Part shown: one piece after another, positions 11,618 through 24,571 of the stretch | Position numbering within the stretch: the first letter of the stretch is position 1 | How the letters are laid out: every line of letters begins with the position of its first letter | Assembly: GCA_023213395.1 (NCBI GenBank) | Contig: CM041465.1 | Coordinates: 114,273,741-114,337,740, forward strand | Direction: 5' to 3' | From: Cycas panzhihuaensis | Lineage: Eukaryota; Cycadophyta | DNA length: 64,000 bases | Translations under genes and position numbers: made by a program | Notes under the pieces: generated by a model | The model's database searches: none | What the model saw: only the letters and a program-made list of their open reading frames with translations | What the model was told of the DNA's origin: nothing

Positions 11618-13219
11618 GAGGTGGACAAAACCAGCACTCAAAGTACCCATAAAGCAATTATGTAGAAATCATTATATACTAAGGTTGAACAAGTAGAATT
11701 GCATCTTACTCTTAATGAAGAGCTTCTGTCATACTAGGAAGCTATAAAACATACAGTCTAGAGAAATGCAATGAACGAAGAATACCAATCTCTCATAAAA
11801 AATGGTATATAGGAGCTCGTTGATCTACCACTTAGTAGAAAGGTAGTTCAAAATAATTGGGTTTTCAAAAATAAATATAGATTAGATGGAGCCCTTGAAA
11901 AGCATAAGGTGAGATTAGTAGCTAAAGGATTCACATAAAGGGAAGGTATTAACCACACTAAAGTCTTTGCACCTATAACTAAGTGGCCTACAATTAGAAC
12001 TCTTGTGGCCTTGGGTACTTAATAAGGTTGGAAAATCCACCAGTTTGATATTAAAACTGCATTTCTCAATGGAGATCTTGAAAAAGAAATTTACATGGAT
12101 CAACTAGAAGGATATAAGATCGAAGGTTAAGGTCATAAGGTTTGTAGGCTCAGAAAGTCCTTGTATGGCCTTAAACAAGTCCCTTGTGCTTGGTTTGCCA
12201 AGTTATTTGAAGGAATGAGGCAACTTGGATACGAGATTTGAGACTACTAAAATATTGATGTAACATTATTCATCAAGCACCAAAAGGACAAAGTCACTTA
12301 TCTCATAATCTTTGTGGATGACATGCTAATAACGAGTAACACTTAATAGTAAATAAGCCAGTTGAAAAAGGACTTTGACAAAATGTTTGAATTATTCGAC
12401 CTTAGTTTGATGAAATATTACTTAGGAATTGAAGTTACATAAAATAATAGAAAATTTTCCCTCTCCCAAGAAAAATACATCAACGATATTCAAACCAAGT
12501 TTTAGTTAAAAGATGCTCGACCAGTGGCTTTACCTATGGACCCTAATACCAAACTTTCAACTGATGGTAATACTAGAGAGGTAGATGCAACACTCTACAG
12601 GGAACTTATAGGTAGTCTCATTTACACTACTAGTACAAGGCCAGATATTGCACACTCTATCGACATTCTTGCACGATTCATAAATCCTAAGTAGAATCAC
12701 TCATAGGCTATAGTTCGAGTGTTAAAATACCTAAAGATAATGAACAAAGTTAGTCTATTGTATAAACCTAATAATGAATTTAAGCTTTCTGCATATATAG
12801 ACTCAGACTTTGCAGGAGACAAAAATACAAGAAGATCTACATCTGGGTATATAATGTTTTTTGGAACAACACCAATATCATGGAGATCCAGATGATAGAA
12901 GACAATTGCTAATTCAACTTCTAAAGTTGAATATATTACTACTTCTAAGACTAACAAGGAGGTGATATAGCTTAGAAAATAATTGGAAACATTGAATATC
13001 ATCCAAACAAGTCCTACTGACCTTCATGTAGATAATCAATCAATAATCCACATGGCAAAAAATCTTGTATTTCACCATCGTACCAAATACATAAGTATGA
13101 AAGTCTGCATGATTAGAGAACTTATTGATGATGGTATAATTCAACTGGAATATTACCCCACAGTAGATCAAGTAGCTAATATCTTCAGCAAATTGCTAAA
13201 AAAAGTAAAGTTTAAATAG
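11618..13219 (+). pseudogene. Copia RT-RNase H of element D, heavily degraded
   Basis: This is the RT and RNase H part of a copia polyprotein. Recognisable pieces are the IHQFDIKTAFLNGDL box, the SLYGLKQVP box, the catalytic box IIFVDDML (near 12310), KYYLGIEV, and the RNase H end DLHVDNQSIIHMAK with DQVANIFSKLL. The last open piece is 12983-13219. The rest has a stop every few dozen codons. At the LPAQQGW position of E, D carries TAATAA in place of CAACAG, a clear case of C-to-T decay. It cannot make a functional enzyme. Confidence 0.85.
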
Positions 13220-13708
13220 TCTTAAAGATAGCTTGACCTTAGGGCCTCCATCTTCAATTGATCAAAGAAGGTGATAACAGGATTATCATACTCTATTCTA
13301 TTTGTGAAAACCCCTTGTGGGAATGAGAGAATAAAAGTAAGTCCTTGGTCTATCCTATTTGTGAAAACCCTATATAGGCATGGAAGGATAAGGGTTGTAC
13401 TACTTTTGGAAAATTAGAACCTATGAAAACCAAAAAGAGCATAGGGGTTGACCAAATGGTACGTGGAGACTTAGTAGATTAAGCTATACATTTAAGATAC
13501 TTAGCTATCAGGCTATATCAAAGAGCCATCTTAGCTATTTTGATTTATAAAAGGCACTATAGATCTTAGAAAGTTTGTGGGTTTCTATTCTACATTAGGG
13601 CTTTCCCACAAAAGTGTCATTTAAAATTTTAATATAATAATGAGGATCAAATGAAGGCCTCATAGAATAGATTTTCTCAAAATGGCCTTCCTCCATTAAG
13701 GGTGGGAT
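13220..13708 (+). other. 3' untranslated region of D
   Basis: No gene. It contains an imperfect tandem pair of about 50 bases built around TGTGAAAACCC...TGGAAGGATAAGG (about 13292-13400), also kept in E at 51187-51295. It ends in a polypurine tract (ATTAAGGGTGGGAT) directly before the LTR. Confidence 0.65.
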
Positions 13709-14020
13709 TGAAAGAGGTTAATATATCAAGGTCAATTGTGTAAATCTATTAAGTGACCTTAGAATATATTGTTAACATTAGTCTCTTAGTGAAATACACT
13801 TTATGTACATTTAGATATAATTGCGGGTTCATGTTAATAGGTGGTAAAATCCTAACCCTAATGCTCACCCTCAATAATAAAAGATGAAATCTCAAGGAAG
13901 AAGTTATTATTCATTCTCTCCTCCAAGATTTGCTCTCATATCTTGTTTCATCTCTTTTTTATTCTCCGTGACCATTGCATACATATGAGTGATTTATTCC
14001 CTAGATCCATCCTTCCTTTA
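13709..14020 (+). repeat. 3' LTR of element D, 312 bp
   Basis: It starts TGAAAGAGG and ends CCTTCCTTTA, with the final CA changed to TA. It is the same length as, and collinear with, both LTRs of E (33218-33529 and 51605-51916). Confidence 0.88.
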
Positions 14021-15340
14021 GATTTTATTAACTAGACTGAAGTAGGGTGGAAATGAAGTTATGGTAATAGATTTGATCATATCCAAGGAAGTTTATGGTT
14101 TTTAAGAATCTAATCCTTATTTACAATATATAAAACTTTATTTTAAGATTAGCATTTGTCCCAATCCTTTTGATTGAAAGGATGGGTATTTTTTACAATC
14201 AAAGTTTGAACCTGAACTCTTGGCTAAAGAATTCTTCTATAAAAAAGGATACTACCCTTATTTGTTAGTGGATGGGAAAGGAGTTCTTCTCCACCATCAT
14301 ATCTCCTTTGTGACATGTAAATATGTTTACTATTTTTGTAAATGGGTAGTATCATGATCCTTTAGAATTTTGAATAGTTTTCTCTTCTATTAATAGTTTC
14401 ATTTACTAGAGATATTAATAAGCATGGTTCATATGTATTGACTAAAAGAAGAAAAAAGTATTATTTTGAATCACCTGCTAGTTATGACTTAAAATAAGAA
14501 GGCCTATGTTACCCCAATAATCTATAACACTAAAAAATTGTTAAGATAAAATGACACTTGGTGGTGTTGGTTTATTAGTTTAAACAACCTAGAAAGGAGA
14601 GTATCTCATAAGAGGCAAGTATATTGAGGATCTTCATCGAAGATATGAAGCTCTATGGGATAAAGGATTATGGGTTGAATAACTTATAGGAGGAAGACAT
14701 TCTTATACATGAAAGGTCAAAATGATGAAATTAGTGAATAACTAAACTAAATCTTGCGAAGATGATCTCGTAGGATAAGTTAGCTCTAAGAAAGTGGGTG
14801 AAATTCTTTATGAGACTACTACTTGATAGGAATGTCTAGTATGCCCACTCACAAGATGGAAGAAGTGGGGGGAAATAGTTGAGTAGAGTAGATAATCTAT
14901 AGGCAAGACATTTGCGACATGAAGTTCTTATAAGTTGAATGACTTGTGAGAGAAAAATAATTCCTCACCCTCAGACAAATTACATTAAAGAATAACAAAG
15001 GTAAGGCTAGCATAATTTGTGAGGAACATAACATCCAAAAAAATATATGTCCTATGAGACAAGGCTCTCACTAGGATGATTCTTCAAGGTGATTTTAAAT
15101 TTTAGCCATTGATCTTTCTAGTATGATAAAGTCAACCATTCCACTAACACATGGATACATATGAGGTGACAATTAACTTATGGGGTGTAAGCACACAATG
15201 ATGAGTGTAGTAATTAATGGGATAGCCATGAAGGTGCCTTAAATTTTCACATTTTATATCATGATTATATTTGGATTTGGGGTGAAGTTGAGGAATATCT
15301 ATAAAAAATGTGTAGATCATAGTTCCAATTTTTATTTCTC
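14021..15340. other. AT-rich stretch without recognisable genes
   Basis: No ORF over 60 codons and no family I can name. It may be the eroded downstream part of gypsy element K, which would read leftwards from 15340, but I cannot match protease or RT motifs. Confidence 0.4.
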
Positions 15341-16262
15341 ACAGATCCTACTTCTATATTTTATGATCTTATTCTATTTACTAATAAAGTCAAAGGTTCT
15401 TAATTTCACCTCTTAGATGTATGGTGCATACTGGAGAAGCTCCATGAATTCTCCCTCACATTCATCTATTGTCCTCTTTCCTTATTTCAATTCATTGATG
15501 GATTTTGTCCTCTACTAAAAATATGACTAAAATAGATACTTCTAATTGAAGTACTTGATGAACTTCCTCTATCTTATTTATCTTTTTTCAAGGTATTGAT
15601 ATGCTCTAGATTCTACTTTAGATTTCTTTATATATGGTTATACATTTTCATTCCTTGGTGAAATTATAGAGGTATAAAATCCATACTTAGTGGCCCTTGC
15701 CTTATCATTATCCTTTCCACCTAACATGTCTATCAAGTGGTCTTGCCTATTCATCCTCATAATACCTAGCCTTGGGCATTGGCTCTTCCATGGTTTTAGG
15801 CTTATAGATACTACTTATGTTTTTTATGATCTCATTCAATCTACTTATAAACTTAGAGGTCTCTAATTTCATCCCATAGATGTACTGAGCATACTAGAAA
15901 AGCTCCATGAATTCTCACTCACACTTATCTACTATCCTCTTTCCTTACTTCATCTCATTGAAGATTTTTGTCCTATACTCAAAGCATTGCTAAAAGGGAT
16001 ACTTTTTTTTGAAGTACTTGATAAGCTTGTTCTACCTCATTTATATTTTTCGAAGGCCCTTTACCTTCTTATGATGCTCTCAGTAGAAAGATACTTTTTT
16101 TGTCATGTTATTTGTTATAATTTTTACCTTCTCATTCAAATTGAGTTTATTCAAATTGAAGTACTTCTTGATGTTGAGCAACATGTCTCAACTTTTTCTT
16201 CACTCTTGATTTCTCCATTGAACATGGGTGGCCTCACCTTTCTCATTTTGAATTAGAGTTCA
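15340..16262 (-). pseudogene. Element K: Ty3-gypsy gag remnant with internal duplication
   Basis: Read on the minus strand from 16260, the pieces resemble the retrotransposon gag domain: RPPMFNGEIKSEEKVET, then KKYFNL, then KKYP..QC.EYRTKIFNEMK and EFMELF.YAQYIYG, followed by KLETSKFISRLNEII. Dots mark stops. The last part occurs twice: about 15343-15605 repeats 15805-16066, with a period near 463 bases. No LTR, primer site or pol could be assigned. It is probably a very old chromovirus or related gypsy copy. Confidence 0.6.
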
Positions 16263-19200
16263 CTCTTTTTACCTCTATGCTTACCTCATCTTAGCCTTAG
16301 AGATTCTTTAAAAGGTTCACTACTCATAGAGTAATGTTCTTTATTAAATTTTTAAATCCTTATCTTAGTTCTTTTGCTTGAATGCTTATGAGTTTAAGGT
16401 TCTCACAATCTACATCTTCTTTCATTGCTCCTAATATTTTGAATTATTTTAGTATGCTTCTCTTTAATGGTTTGGTAGATGTTGTAAAGCATAAATTTAT
16501 TGTTCTTTGAAATTTTTTCATTATTCTCCTTATAAACTTTTAGTAACTCTTATAAGCTATGTGCAATCTTCATTGATTCCATTGTAATGTTAGTTTATGG
16601 GTTCCTTCCATATTTATGGCTATTCCTTTAGAGATAGGGTCTTGTTAAACCTCTCATCTAGTTTAGGTATCATTGGTATTCAACATTATTTCTCTTCTCA
16701 TCATGATTATTGGTCCACTTATATGAGGTTTTTCTAAGACTTTATAATTTCTCTTAAGCTTAACCTTGGAACTTTGTCAAGTTCTTGACTAGTTTTGTAA
16801 GTTTCAAACTTGGCACCTTTTCAGATCCTCTATTGAATATATAAAATTCAACCCCAAAATTTTGATACAAACCTATCAAGAGCCCTCTAAAACATCCTCT
16901 TACAAAGGGCTCTTATGACTTCTCTTTGATGGATCTCATCATAGTTACCCAACAAGGCTAGTATCAACTATTTAAACTTTAATTTATGAAGATTAATTAG
17001 AGTAGAAATCACACAGTGGAATTGTCCTAATAGATGTGATAAGTTAAAGTAAACAGAGGTACTTCACACTTGTACCTAATTTTCTTTTAATAATTATAAT
17101 AATACAAATATACAAAAAGCCAAACTATTATATTCATTACGGAGTTATTTTATAACTATTAGAATAAACGAAAGTATTAAACTAGATTTCCTAGATGGAT
17201 TCATTGGATAACCTTTCAAAATTGTAAGAAGGAAGGTTCCCCTTAGCAAAAGCAAATGATTTAAGTGTTGGAATACTAGGGTGTCTCTCTTGATATACTC
17301 CCCAAGCTTTTCCCTTCATAAATATCTTATTGAGAAATCTAATCTATAAGTAGTTGCTATTGAAATATTTTATTTTTCTACACTTTGGATGTCTTTCAAG
17401 ATATAATTAGGAGATTCCATACTAAATATAATTCATTATTAGATTAATCTCATTGGACTACCTCATCATTTGACCCACTATGTTAGCTTTGAGCATCTCT
17501 CTTTTATAACCTATTTAGAATCTAGACTCTAATTCCATATTTAAGTCTTTATGGTTATCTCTTTCTTTTGTTCATCTTCCCTACCTCAAAAATCCTTTGA
17601 CACTCCTAACCTCTTTCACTGATTTGGTTAAACTCTTCACCTTCTTAGGGGTAATGTATATGATGATGTAAAGTATATTATCTATAATATTATTCATAGT
17701 TATTAATTTTAAAGCAAAGTCCACTAACTTTATGCCTATCTAGAAAAAATATCTTCACATAGGGAGTTCCTAGTGGCCATCATCTGTTAGGAATTCCTTG
17801 GCAAGCAAGAAAGCTATGAGTGAAATTGTTAATGTCAGTCAACTATGTTTTGCTTAAAAAAAATGAGCAAAAAATCTTGGCATGAAAAGAATGAACACGA
17901 ATGTCTCAACAGCAAGACTAGCTTCAAATGATAATAGTTTTCCTATATAATATTTGATTTTTGAGTTCTACTACTATTGGAAAGCTCTCAACATTCCATT
18001 CACAATGGAATAATTTTTCAAGGATGAGAAATAATTTGGTATGATGTTTTATCAGTTTGAAGTTATCACCTTAATGAGTATTTCCAAATTTGTAACTACT
18101 GAGGTTATAAACCTACATATTTGATTTTGGTAACATTTTTGTCCAATGTTTGTTTTAGGACTTCTAGCTTTTATTTTGAAGGTATCAAGATAGTCTATAA
18201 TAATACATATACTTCTCATCACCAGGTCTTACCAATTTACAAAAAAAACTCTATAATACTTTTCTCCTTCACTCATTTATCACTCTAAGAGAAAATAAAA
18301 TCCCTACAACTTTTGACTTCTATATCTTTCTCATCTAGTACTCATTTTAGGACTTCTACTAGTTTTTTAGAGGTAAAGATGCCATCTTCAAGCTCGTAGA
18401 CTTATTCTTTAAAAAATACAACTTAGATGGCAAAATATATTATTCTAAAAAGGTTATAAATTTTTTATTTATAATGACCCTTCCCTTGCAATGGTTTCCT
18501 ATATTTTTTGTTCATTCATATCATGTGCTACCACTCAAGTAACAAATAATATTAAAAGAGACACGTACCTTGTATCCTAATCTCACAAACATACTAACTA
18601 ATCTAGAAAACTATAAATAGTACATCCTCACAATTGGTAGAAAATGAAACAATCTTCTAACTTACATAAGATGAATAAATCTTTGAAGTGAGTAGAATTT
18701 ACATATATAGTTGAGATGTTACCTAACCAAGAAGAATAAGAGATCAAGTCTGGTTGAGGTATTTACAAATAATCATTTCATGCTTCTTTGGTAAAAAAAC
18801 TATCTTAATCATCTCCTTAAATTAATGAACTCTAAGAACATGGATGTTTTAGAGTCTAACTTGAAAATCTTACTTCACTATAGTACTTTTATATTTAATC
18901 TCCTTCCTCAATTAGTCCACAAAACACCCTTAGTTATGATGGAAGCCTCTCAATCAAGATTTATTTGTAAATTTCCTCTTACAAGTACTATGTAAGAACC
19001 CACCCTCCTTGTAGCTAATTCATTAATGGAAGATGATGACCCTCTAAAAGTTAGTATGGAAGTCCATCTTCGTTAGTGACTACTTTCCTTTCTTCTCTTT
19101 TTATGAATGTAATTTTACATCATTTCTTAGAATGTTACAGTATACACCCTTACCATAAGTAAAAGATCTTTATTGAACTATATATTATCAAAACTAGGTG

Positions 19201-19544
19201 TTCTTGGTTTTCTAACTATTTAGAAATGTAAACATGTTGAAATTAAGTTGCCCTATACAATTTATTTCTTTTAGGCATTAAAGAATTTTGTTTCACTTAA
19301 TTACCCTCTAGGTTCAAGTGTTATGGCTCTCAATTTAGCAAATCACTTATTTAAATTTAATAGGTTTCTACTCTCTAGCCCTTTAAATAAATTTTTACTC
19401 CCTCATCTTTTCTCCATCTTTTATCAGATTTCTTAATGGGAACACATTGTCAAACATACAATTTCCTAGCTTGGAGGGTATAAATGTTTGTTAAGGAAGA
19501 TAATCTTCTCTTCAAGTCTATCTTGTAACATTTCTACTTTAATT
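16263..19544. other. AT-rich stretch without recognisable genes
   Basis: No supported gene on either strand. The part next to K may be K's 5' region. The end at 19544 is an abrupt junction to element B, which starts inside its RT. I see no LTR or target duplication that I would defend here. Confidence 0.4.
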
Positions 19545-20340
19545 CGCCTAAGAAATCCTAGACTACCCAAGAACAACTTAATTTGTCATTGGGTCTTAGG
19601 AGACAGCATGTTAAGAATGGCCTTGAATTTATCAGGGTCGATTTAGATTCCTTGCTTTGAGACAAGGAAACTGAGGAGTTTGCCAGCTATTATGGCAAAT
19701 ACGCATTTGAGAGGGTTTAGTCTTACATGGTATTTGCAATACTGTGTGAAGATGATTCACAAACCAGAAGGATAGTGGGCCCTGATGCGTGAGAGACCCA
19801 TCATGTCATCCATGAAAATCTCAAGAGTGTTGTTGATGAGGTCATGGAAAATAAATTACATCACCCTTTGATAGGTGGTGCCTGCATTCTTTAGCCCAAA
19901 GGGCATCACCTTGTAGGCAAAGGTGCCGTAAGGGGTGATGAAGGCCATCTTGTGATGGTCTTCGAGAGAAATTTAGATTTGCTTATAGCTTGAGAACCTA
20001 TCCATTAAGGACATGACTTCAAAACTGGCAGTTTGATCAATGAAGGGGAGTGGAAAGTTGTCCCTTGGACATGCATTATTGATGTCTCGAAAATTGATGC
20101 ATATCCTAATTATCCCATTCTTTTTGGCAATAGGGATAATGTTAGACACCCACTTGGGGTAACCGATAAAAGTTATTAACCCCATGTTTAGGAGTTTTTC
20201 AACTTCCATCTTGACAGCAGCTGGAGGTTTAGGATAAAGAGGGTGTTGTTTCTTATGCATGGAGCGAGTGCCTGGGATGGTGGTAAGATTATGGGTCATG
20301 ATAGAAGGGCCTATTCCCTTCATGTTAAAATAATCCCATG
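19545..20340 (-). pseudogene. Truncated reverse transcriptase of element B
   Basis: Collinear with the RT of A: KLLNMGLITFIGYPK, ICINFRDINNACP and MDRFSSYKQI in the open piece 19973-20323, then [13 protein letters not shown], and the catalytic box FMDD near 19805. At the end, where A reads TAA-CGA and C reads CAA-CAA, B reads CAA-TGA. The GYNQ box is altered to SYKQ and stops occur on both sides, so this is not functional. Confidence 0.85.
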
Positions 20341-21790
20341 CAAAGACATATCAGAATTCTTGAAATAGAAGGGTGTATTCCCTCATTTCATCAGGAGAGT
20401 ATTCTACTCCAACCTTTACGACCTTACTCAGGGTAAGGACTATATCCTTGGTTGCCCCATGCACATGCCATTCTCTTCCTTGAAATAAAGGGGGGTTTGG
20501 TCAATAGGAGGGAGTGGAATAGGAGACAAATTTGGGTCAGCAAGAGACGACTTGATAGCCAAAACCTTCTGGTGACCAAGCCTATGGTGACCAAGAGGGA
20601 GATTGGGCATAGAGCCCGCTAGATGCTTGAGCAAAGCCTCATCATCCTCGAAATAGTCTACCCCATGGATAACCATGGTTCAAGGAGATGAGGAGTATTA
20701 AGTGGAAGGAGTAGTGGGGCAATAACGATCTATCCACCACTCCACATACTTGAGAGACTCTTCAGAAGAGTAAAAAAGAGACCCTTGGTGGTGGGTAATG
20801 AGAGGTTGCTTCACCTCATCACTAGAGGGAGGCAATAGGGTGGACAAAAAGGTAACGCTAGGGGTCGCATGGTAGGTAGGAGCAAGAACATGTAGCCTAA
20901 GAGGAAAATGGGTCTCCTCTAAGGAAGGGGTTTCAGGTCAGGACCTGAAATGAGGGGAGTGCCCCATGTTCGTGGTTAGAAGGGATATGGGGTAAGGAAG
21001 GTCCTCATCCTTGTCGTCAGACTCATCATCACTAAGCATGACGAGATACCCATAGCTCCCTACACTAATAAGGGTGAAGCATATAAGGTTGGAGGAAGAA
21101 GATGGAGGACCTTCTTCCAAAGGGACAAATCGGGGGTGTCAATACAACAAGCAAAAGCTCAAGTAGAAGGGCCTTTATCGCCCTTAGCACGATCACAAAC
21201 CACTTAACGAGGTTGACAAAGTTGTTTAGTAGGAGGGGGCTCCCTAAAGACAACTCTCATTCACCCCTCATAGATAAATTTAAGTTGTCCCTATCGAGAC
21301 AAGCACACAACTCCTATTTTGTCAAGGCATGGGCCCTAATAAATGGTTGTAGTTGACGTCCACATCGAGGACTACAATGTCAGTCAGGATAGTCTTGTCC
21401 TTGAGCATGAGAGGTATGGATATTGACCCCAAGGGTGTCTTTTGCTACCATTGTAGCCTTGACACCGCCATGGAACCAACTCGAAGGCTAAAATGCTAAG
21501 TTCTTACATAATGCGCAAGGGCATATCATTAACAAAAGAACCATTATCTATAACAGTTCTTCGAAGAGTGTAGTCAGGAGTGTCAATAGTTATGGTGAAG
21601 GGGTAATGCCATTAGGGTTCACTTTCATCGGTTGGGGGAAGGTCCTTGAGGTCAAAAGAGATGACAGGTTCACGACTTAGGGTGACGCCTAAGGCACGAA
21701 TAGATACATCACCCAATCCCAAGGCTTCTAAGAGAAGTATACATTGTTCAGGTTAGCTCCTCAAGACATCCATTATGGACATCCCCGTGG
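20341..21790 (-). pseudogene. Protease and linker of element B
   Basis: The protease active site is recognisable as DNGSFVNDMPL near 21510-21550. The Ser/Pro-rich linker follows, containing HGVDYFEDDEALLKHLAG (open piece 20440-20676) as in A. Many stops and frame changes. The linker end, with the LAPGKVIKVG-like phrase, is near 20400. Confidence 0.75.
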
Positions 21791-21949
21791 CCATGGTGTG
21801 AATCTCATTAATAACGAAGAAGGGCTTTCCCTTCGTGGTAGGTTGGGGAAGGGCCCTTCAAAAGTTGTAGCGATCGGGGCACATGGGAATGGTCTTGGGG
21901 AGCGCAGGGACTTTCGAAGGAGGGACTTCTAGAAAGGAATCAAGGTGAG

Positions 21950-24323
21950 GTATGTAAGAAGAGTTGTCATTTGCCTCTTTAGCTGCTTGAGATTGGGTTA
22001 AGGCATATAACAGGGTGGTCTCAAGCATCGAAATGACTCTCTTTCCCTTTTTTTGGGATCGACAAGGTGAAGGAGTGCGATGGTCGAGAGAGTTGGAAGA
22101 AGAGGACGAGTTCCTTACACCTTTCTCTTTGGTTTGTGAAGGGTGAGGGTTTGGGGACCTCCCTTTATTTCAGCTACCCTTTTGTTGGTTATTGTAATCA
22201 CGTTCTCCATGTTTGGGGAAAGGATCCTTGTGGATGGACTAGTCTAGGTTTGGCTTAGATGCCTGTTTACGAGAAGAATCACATTACTTGGTGGCTGTAG
22301 GGTACTAGGCCCAATATTATAAATCTTCATGGAAACACTCCCCATGGATGGAACATCATTTCTTCTCTAGGGAGGAATTAGGCTTCCTCATTTGAGAAGA
22401 TTAGGTGTTACCTCCCTTGGGGGGAGCATCTTGAGAGGCCTGGTGAACTGGTTTATTAGAGGTGGGGGATGAAAGGGCCTGGAGTTTGAGCTCCTTCATT
22501 GTACATTTGAATGAATGTATAACGGAAGTGAGAGGATCCAAGGTCTTCTCTGTTGGATGGAAAGAAGACCTGACAGGTTATTGGACTTTAGTATCACGGG
22601 GTGGTGGAGGTGCCTCACGCCATTGTGAGGGCTTGAGAGGTTTCTTGAGACATACTTAGATCTCAATGGCCTCAAGCACCAAGCACTTAGCTATGGCAGA
22701 GTTGCATGTTGTTGCCCCTATTTTAAGGATTTCAACATGGACTTCTGGGTGAAGGGTATTGATAAAGAGGTCTCTTTTCAGGTCCTCAAGAAAGGTTTCC
22801 TTGGTGGAGTGAAGCAGGTCATGAAAGTGTCTCACAAAGTCACAATTCATCTCATTGTGACCTTGCTTAAAAGACAAGAGGGCTTTTATTCCTCTCTTAA
22901 AAGGATGGGCCATGTCAAAATAGTTGACGAATTCATCCACAAGTTATTAGAATGAAAAGATAGAATGTGCTGGAAGGCAATAGAACTACTTAAGGGCATT
23001 GCCTTAAATGGATCATGGGAAGGGTTTCACAAGGATATGGTCATAAGCCCAATAATTGATGCATGCTACAAAAAAGCTACGGATATACTCAGCTGTGTCT
23101 TGTGATGAAGTTCTATAAAATTTCAAAACCTCGAGAGGGTAAGGTGGTAAGTTGGTCCTTAGTGCCTCAATAGATACGGATGTCAATCTATAGTCTATAA
23201 AGGGGCATGCCGTTAACTGGACTATAGGATCGACGAGAGATGGAAGAGGAGTTGGACAAGGTTACCCAAATCCTCCTTGGGGAATTTAATTTGAAAAGGG
23301 ATATTGGCCTCCTCCCATTTGATGAGAAGACATTAGTCTTTCATTCGAAGAAACATACACAGGAGCGGATTGGGGTTAGGGACCTATCCCTCCTTGAGGA
23401 AACACCCGTTATTGAAAAAGAGCCTGAGAGAAGGTGCCTTATGAGGGGGCTTTCCCTCCTTGTAAAGGTGCAATATGAGGTGTGACATAAGAGGATGAGA
23501 AAGAGAGGTGTAGGACCAAGTTTTACCCATATGGGCCATCCGTGGGTGGTGCGACCCCATATGGGTGCAAAGGGTCCATCCCATAAGCTAGAAGGGAGTT
23601 TCCCTTGCTATGCCCCTATGGTTGAGAGATGCAACCTGGTGGCACGTAAAGGGAGGGATCCCTAGGTTGAACTTGGGAGTGTGTAGGGATGACCCCCATA
23701 TGGCTAGAAGTAGGGGTGCATGTAGGTCCCCTAGATCTAATAGGTGGTAGATATACTATAACTGGTGGAGATGCAAATGTTTGACTAGAAGGGGGCATGC
23801 TCAACCTAAGTTGGGAAGAGGACATACCTTGGGTGGTCCTCAAGGAGCATGGACCATGAGGAGAGGGAGATGAGGCAAAAGATAAAGTCATTGTAGGTAG
23901 AGAGGTTGAATGGGATGGATGAGGTAAGGTGGATATAGAGGAAGGAGGCACTATGCTTTGCAAGATACTCTCGAACCATTTGGGATGTGGTTAGAGGCAA
24001 GCGGCTTGGAAGCATTGGCTAAGGGATTTGACGACATCCACAAGAGGAGTATCTGCCTAATCATAAGAGGTAGAGGGACCCTCATATAAGGCAGACCCCA
24101 CAGGGCGATCCTTGTGAGAATCACCACCAGGGTGGTGGAACTCTAGAGGAGAAGAGACCTCTACTTCGTGAGTAGAGAGGTGGTGAACTTGTGGGTGTTC
24201 TTGGTCACCCGGAGAAAAGATAGGGTCCTCACCCTCCTGGGTGGGCCCTTAGAAAGAGGTAGAAGGCTCATGTGATTCATATACATAGGTGTGATATGCC
24301 CAATCTAAAGGAAATCCCCCCAT
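21950..24323 (-). pseudogene. gag of element B
   Basis: ATG at 24321-24323 matches the gag start of A and C. The Pro/Ser-rich N-terminal half (open piece 23616-23963) is followed by the gag core FDMAHPFKRGIKALLSFKQGH and DLFINTLHPEVHVEILK (open piece 22656-22940). The zinc-knuckle region is degraded (near 22330-22370). Codon 29 is CAG here, whereas A and C have TAA. Frame breaks lie near 23600, 23100 and 22400. Confidence 0.78.
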
Positions 24324-24551
24324 AGTCGAATCAGAATCTGATGAAGGAAGGGAGTAATATAAAAGGTCTTCCAACAAAGGAGGGAGGCCTCACAAGCGAT
24401 GAGAGAAACATCACATATAAGATCCCATAAAGATTAGAAGGACAAAGGAGTGATTTGATGGGTGTTAGGGGCTACCTAACAAACCAAAGAGAGCTACTTA
24501 GAAGGAAGTAGTGCCAACAGGAAGGGAGAGATGATTAATCCCTTACTAGAG

Positions 24552-24570
24552 ATCCCCAATATGGTCACCA
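24552..24570 (-). promoter_or_regulatory. Primer binding site of element B
   Basis: On the minus strand it reads TGGTGACCATATTGGGGAT, differing from A's site by C-to-T changes, and sits one base from the LTR edge at 24572. Confidence 0.75.
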
Positions 24571-24571
24571 G

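Larger units (their letters stand above)
11618..14020 (+). mobile_element. Element D: 3' part of a Ty1-copia retrotransposon, split by A
   Basis: This is collinear with the RT, RNase H, 3' untranslated region and 3' LTR of element E (about 49513-51916), to which it is closely related. The 5' part is beyond element A and outside the window. D is much more decayed than E, with many TAA/TAG codons. Confidence 0.88.

Noticed and set aside
18991-19139. Possible short LTR with TGTAAG...TTACA ends
   Set aside because: Flanking five bases do not match, there is no second copy in the window, and the ends are short enough to be chance.
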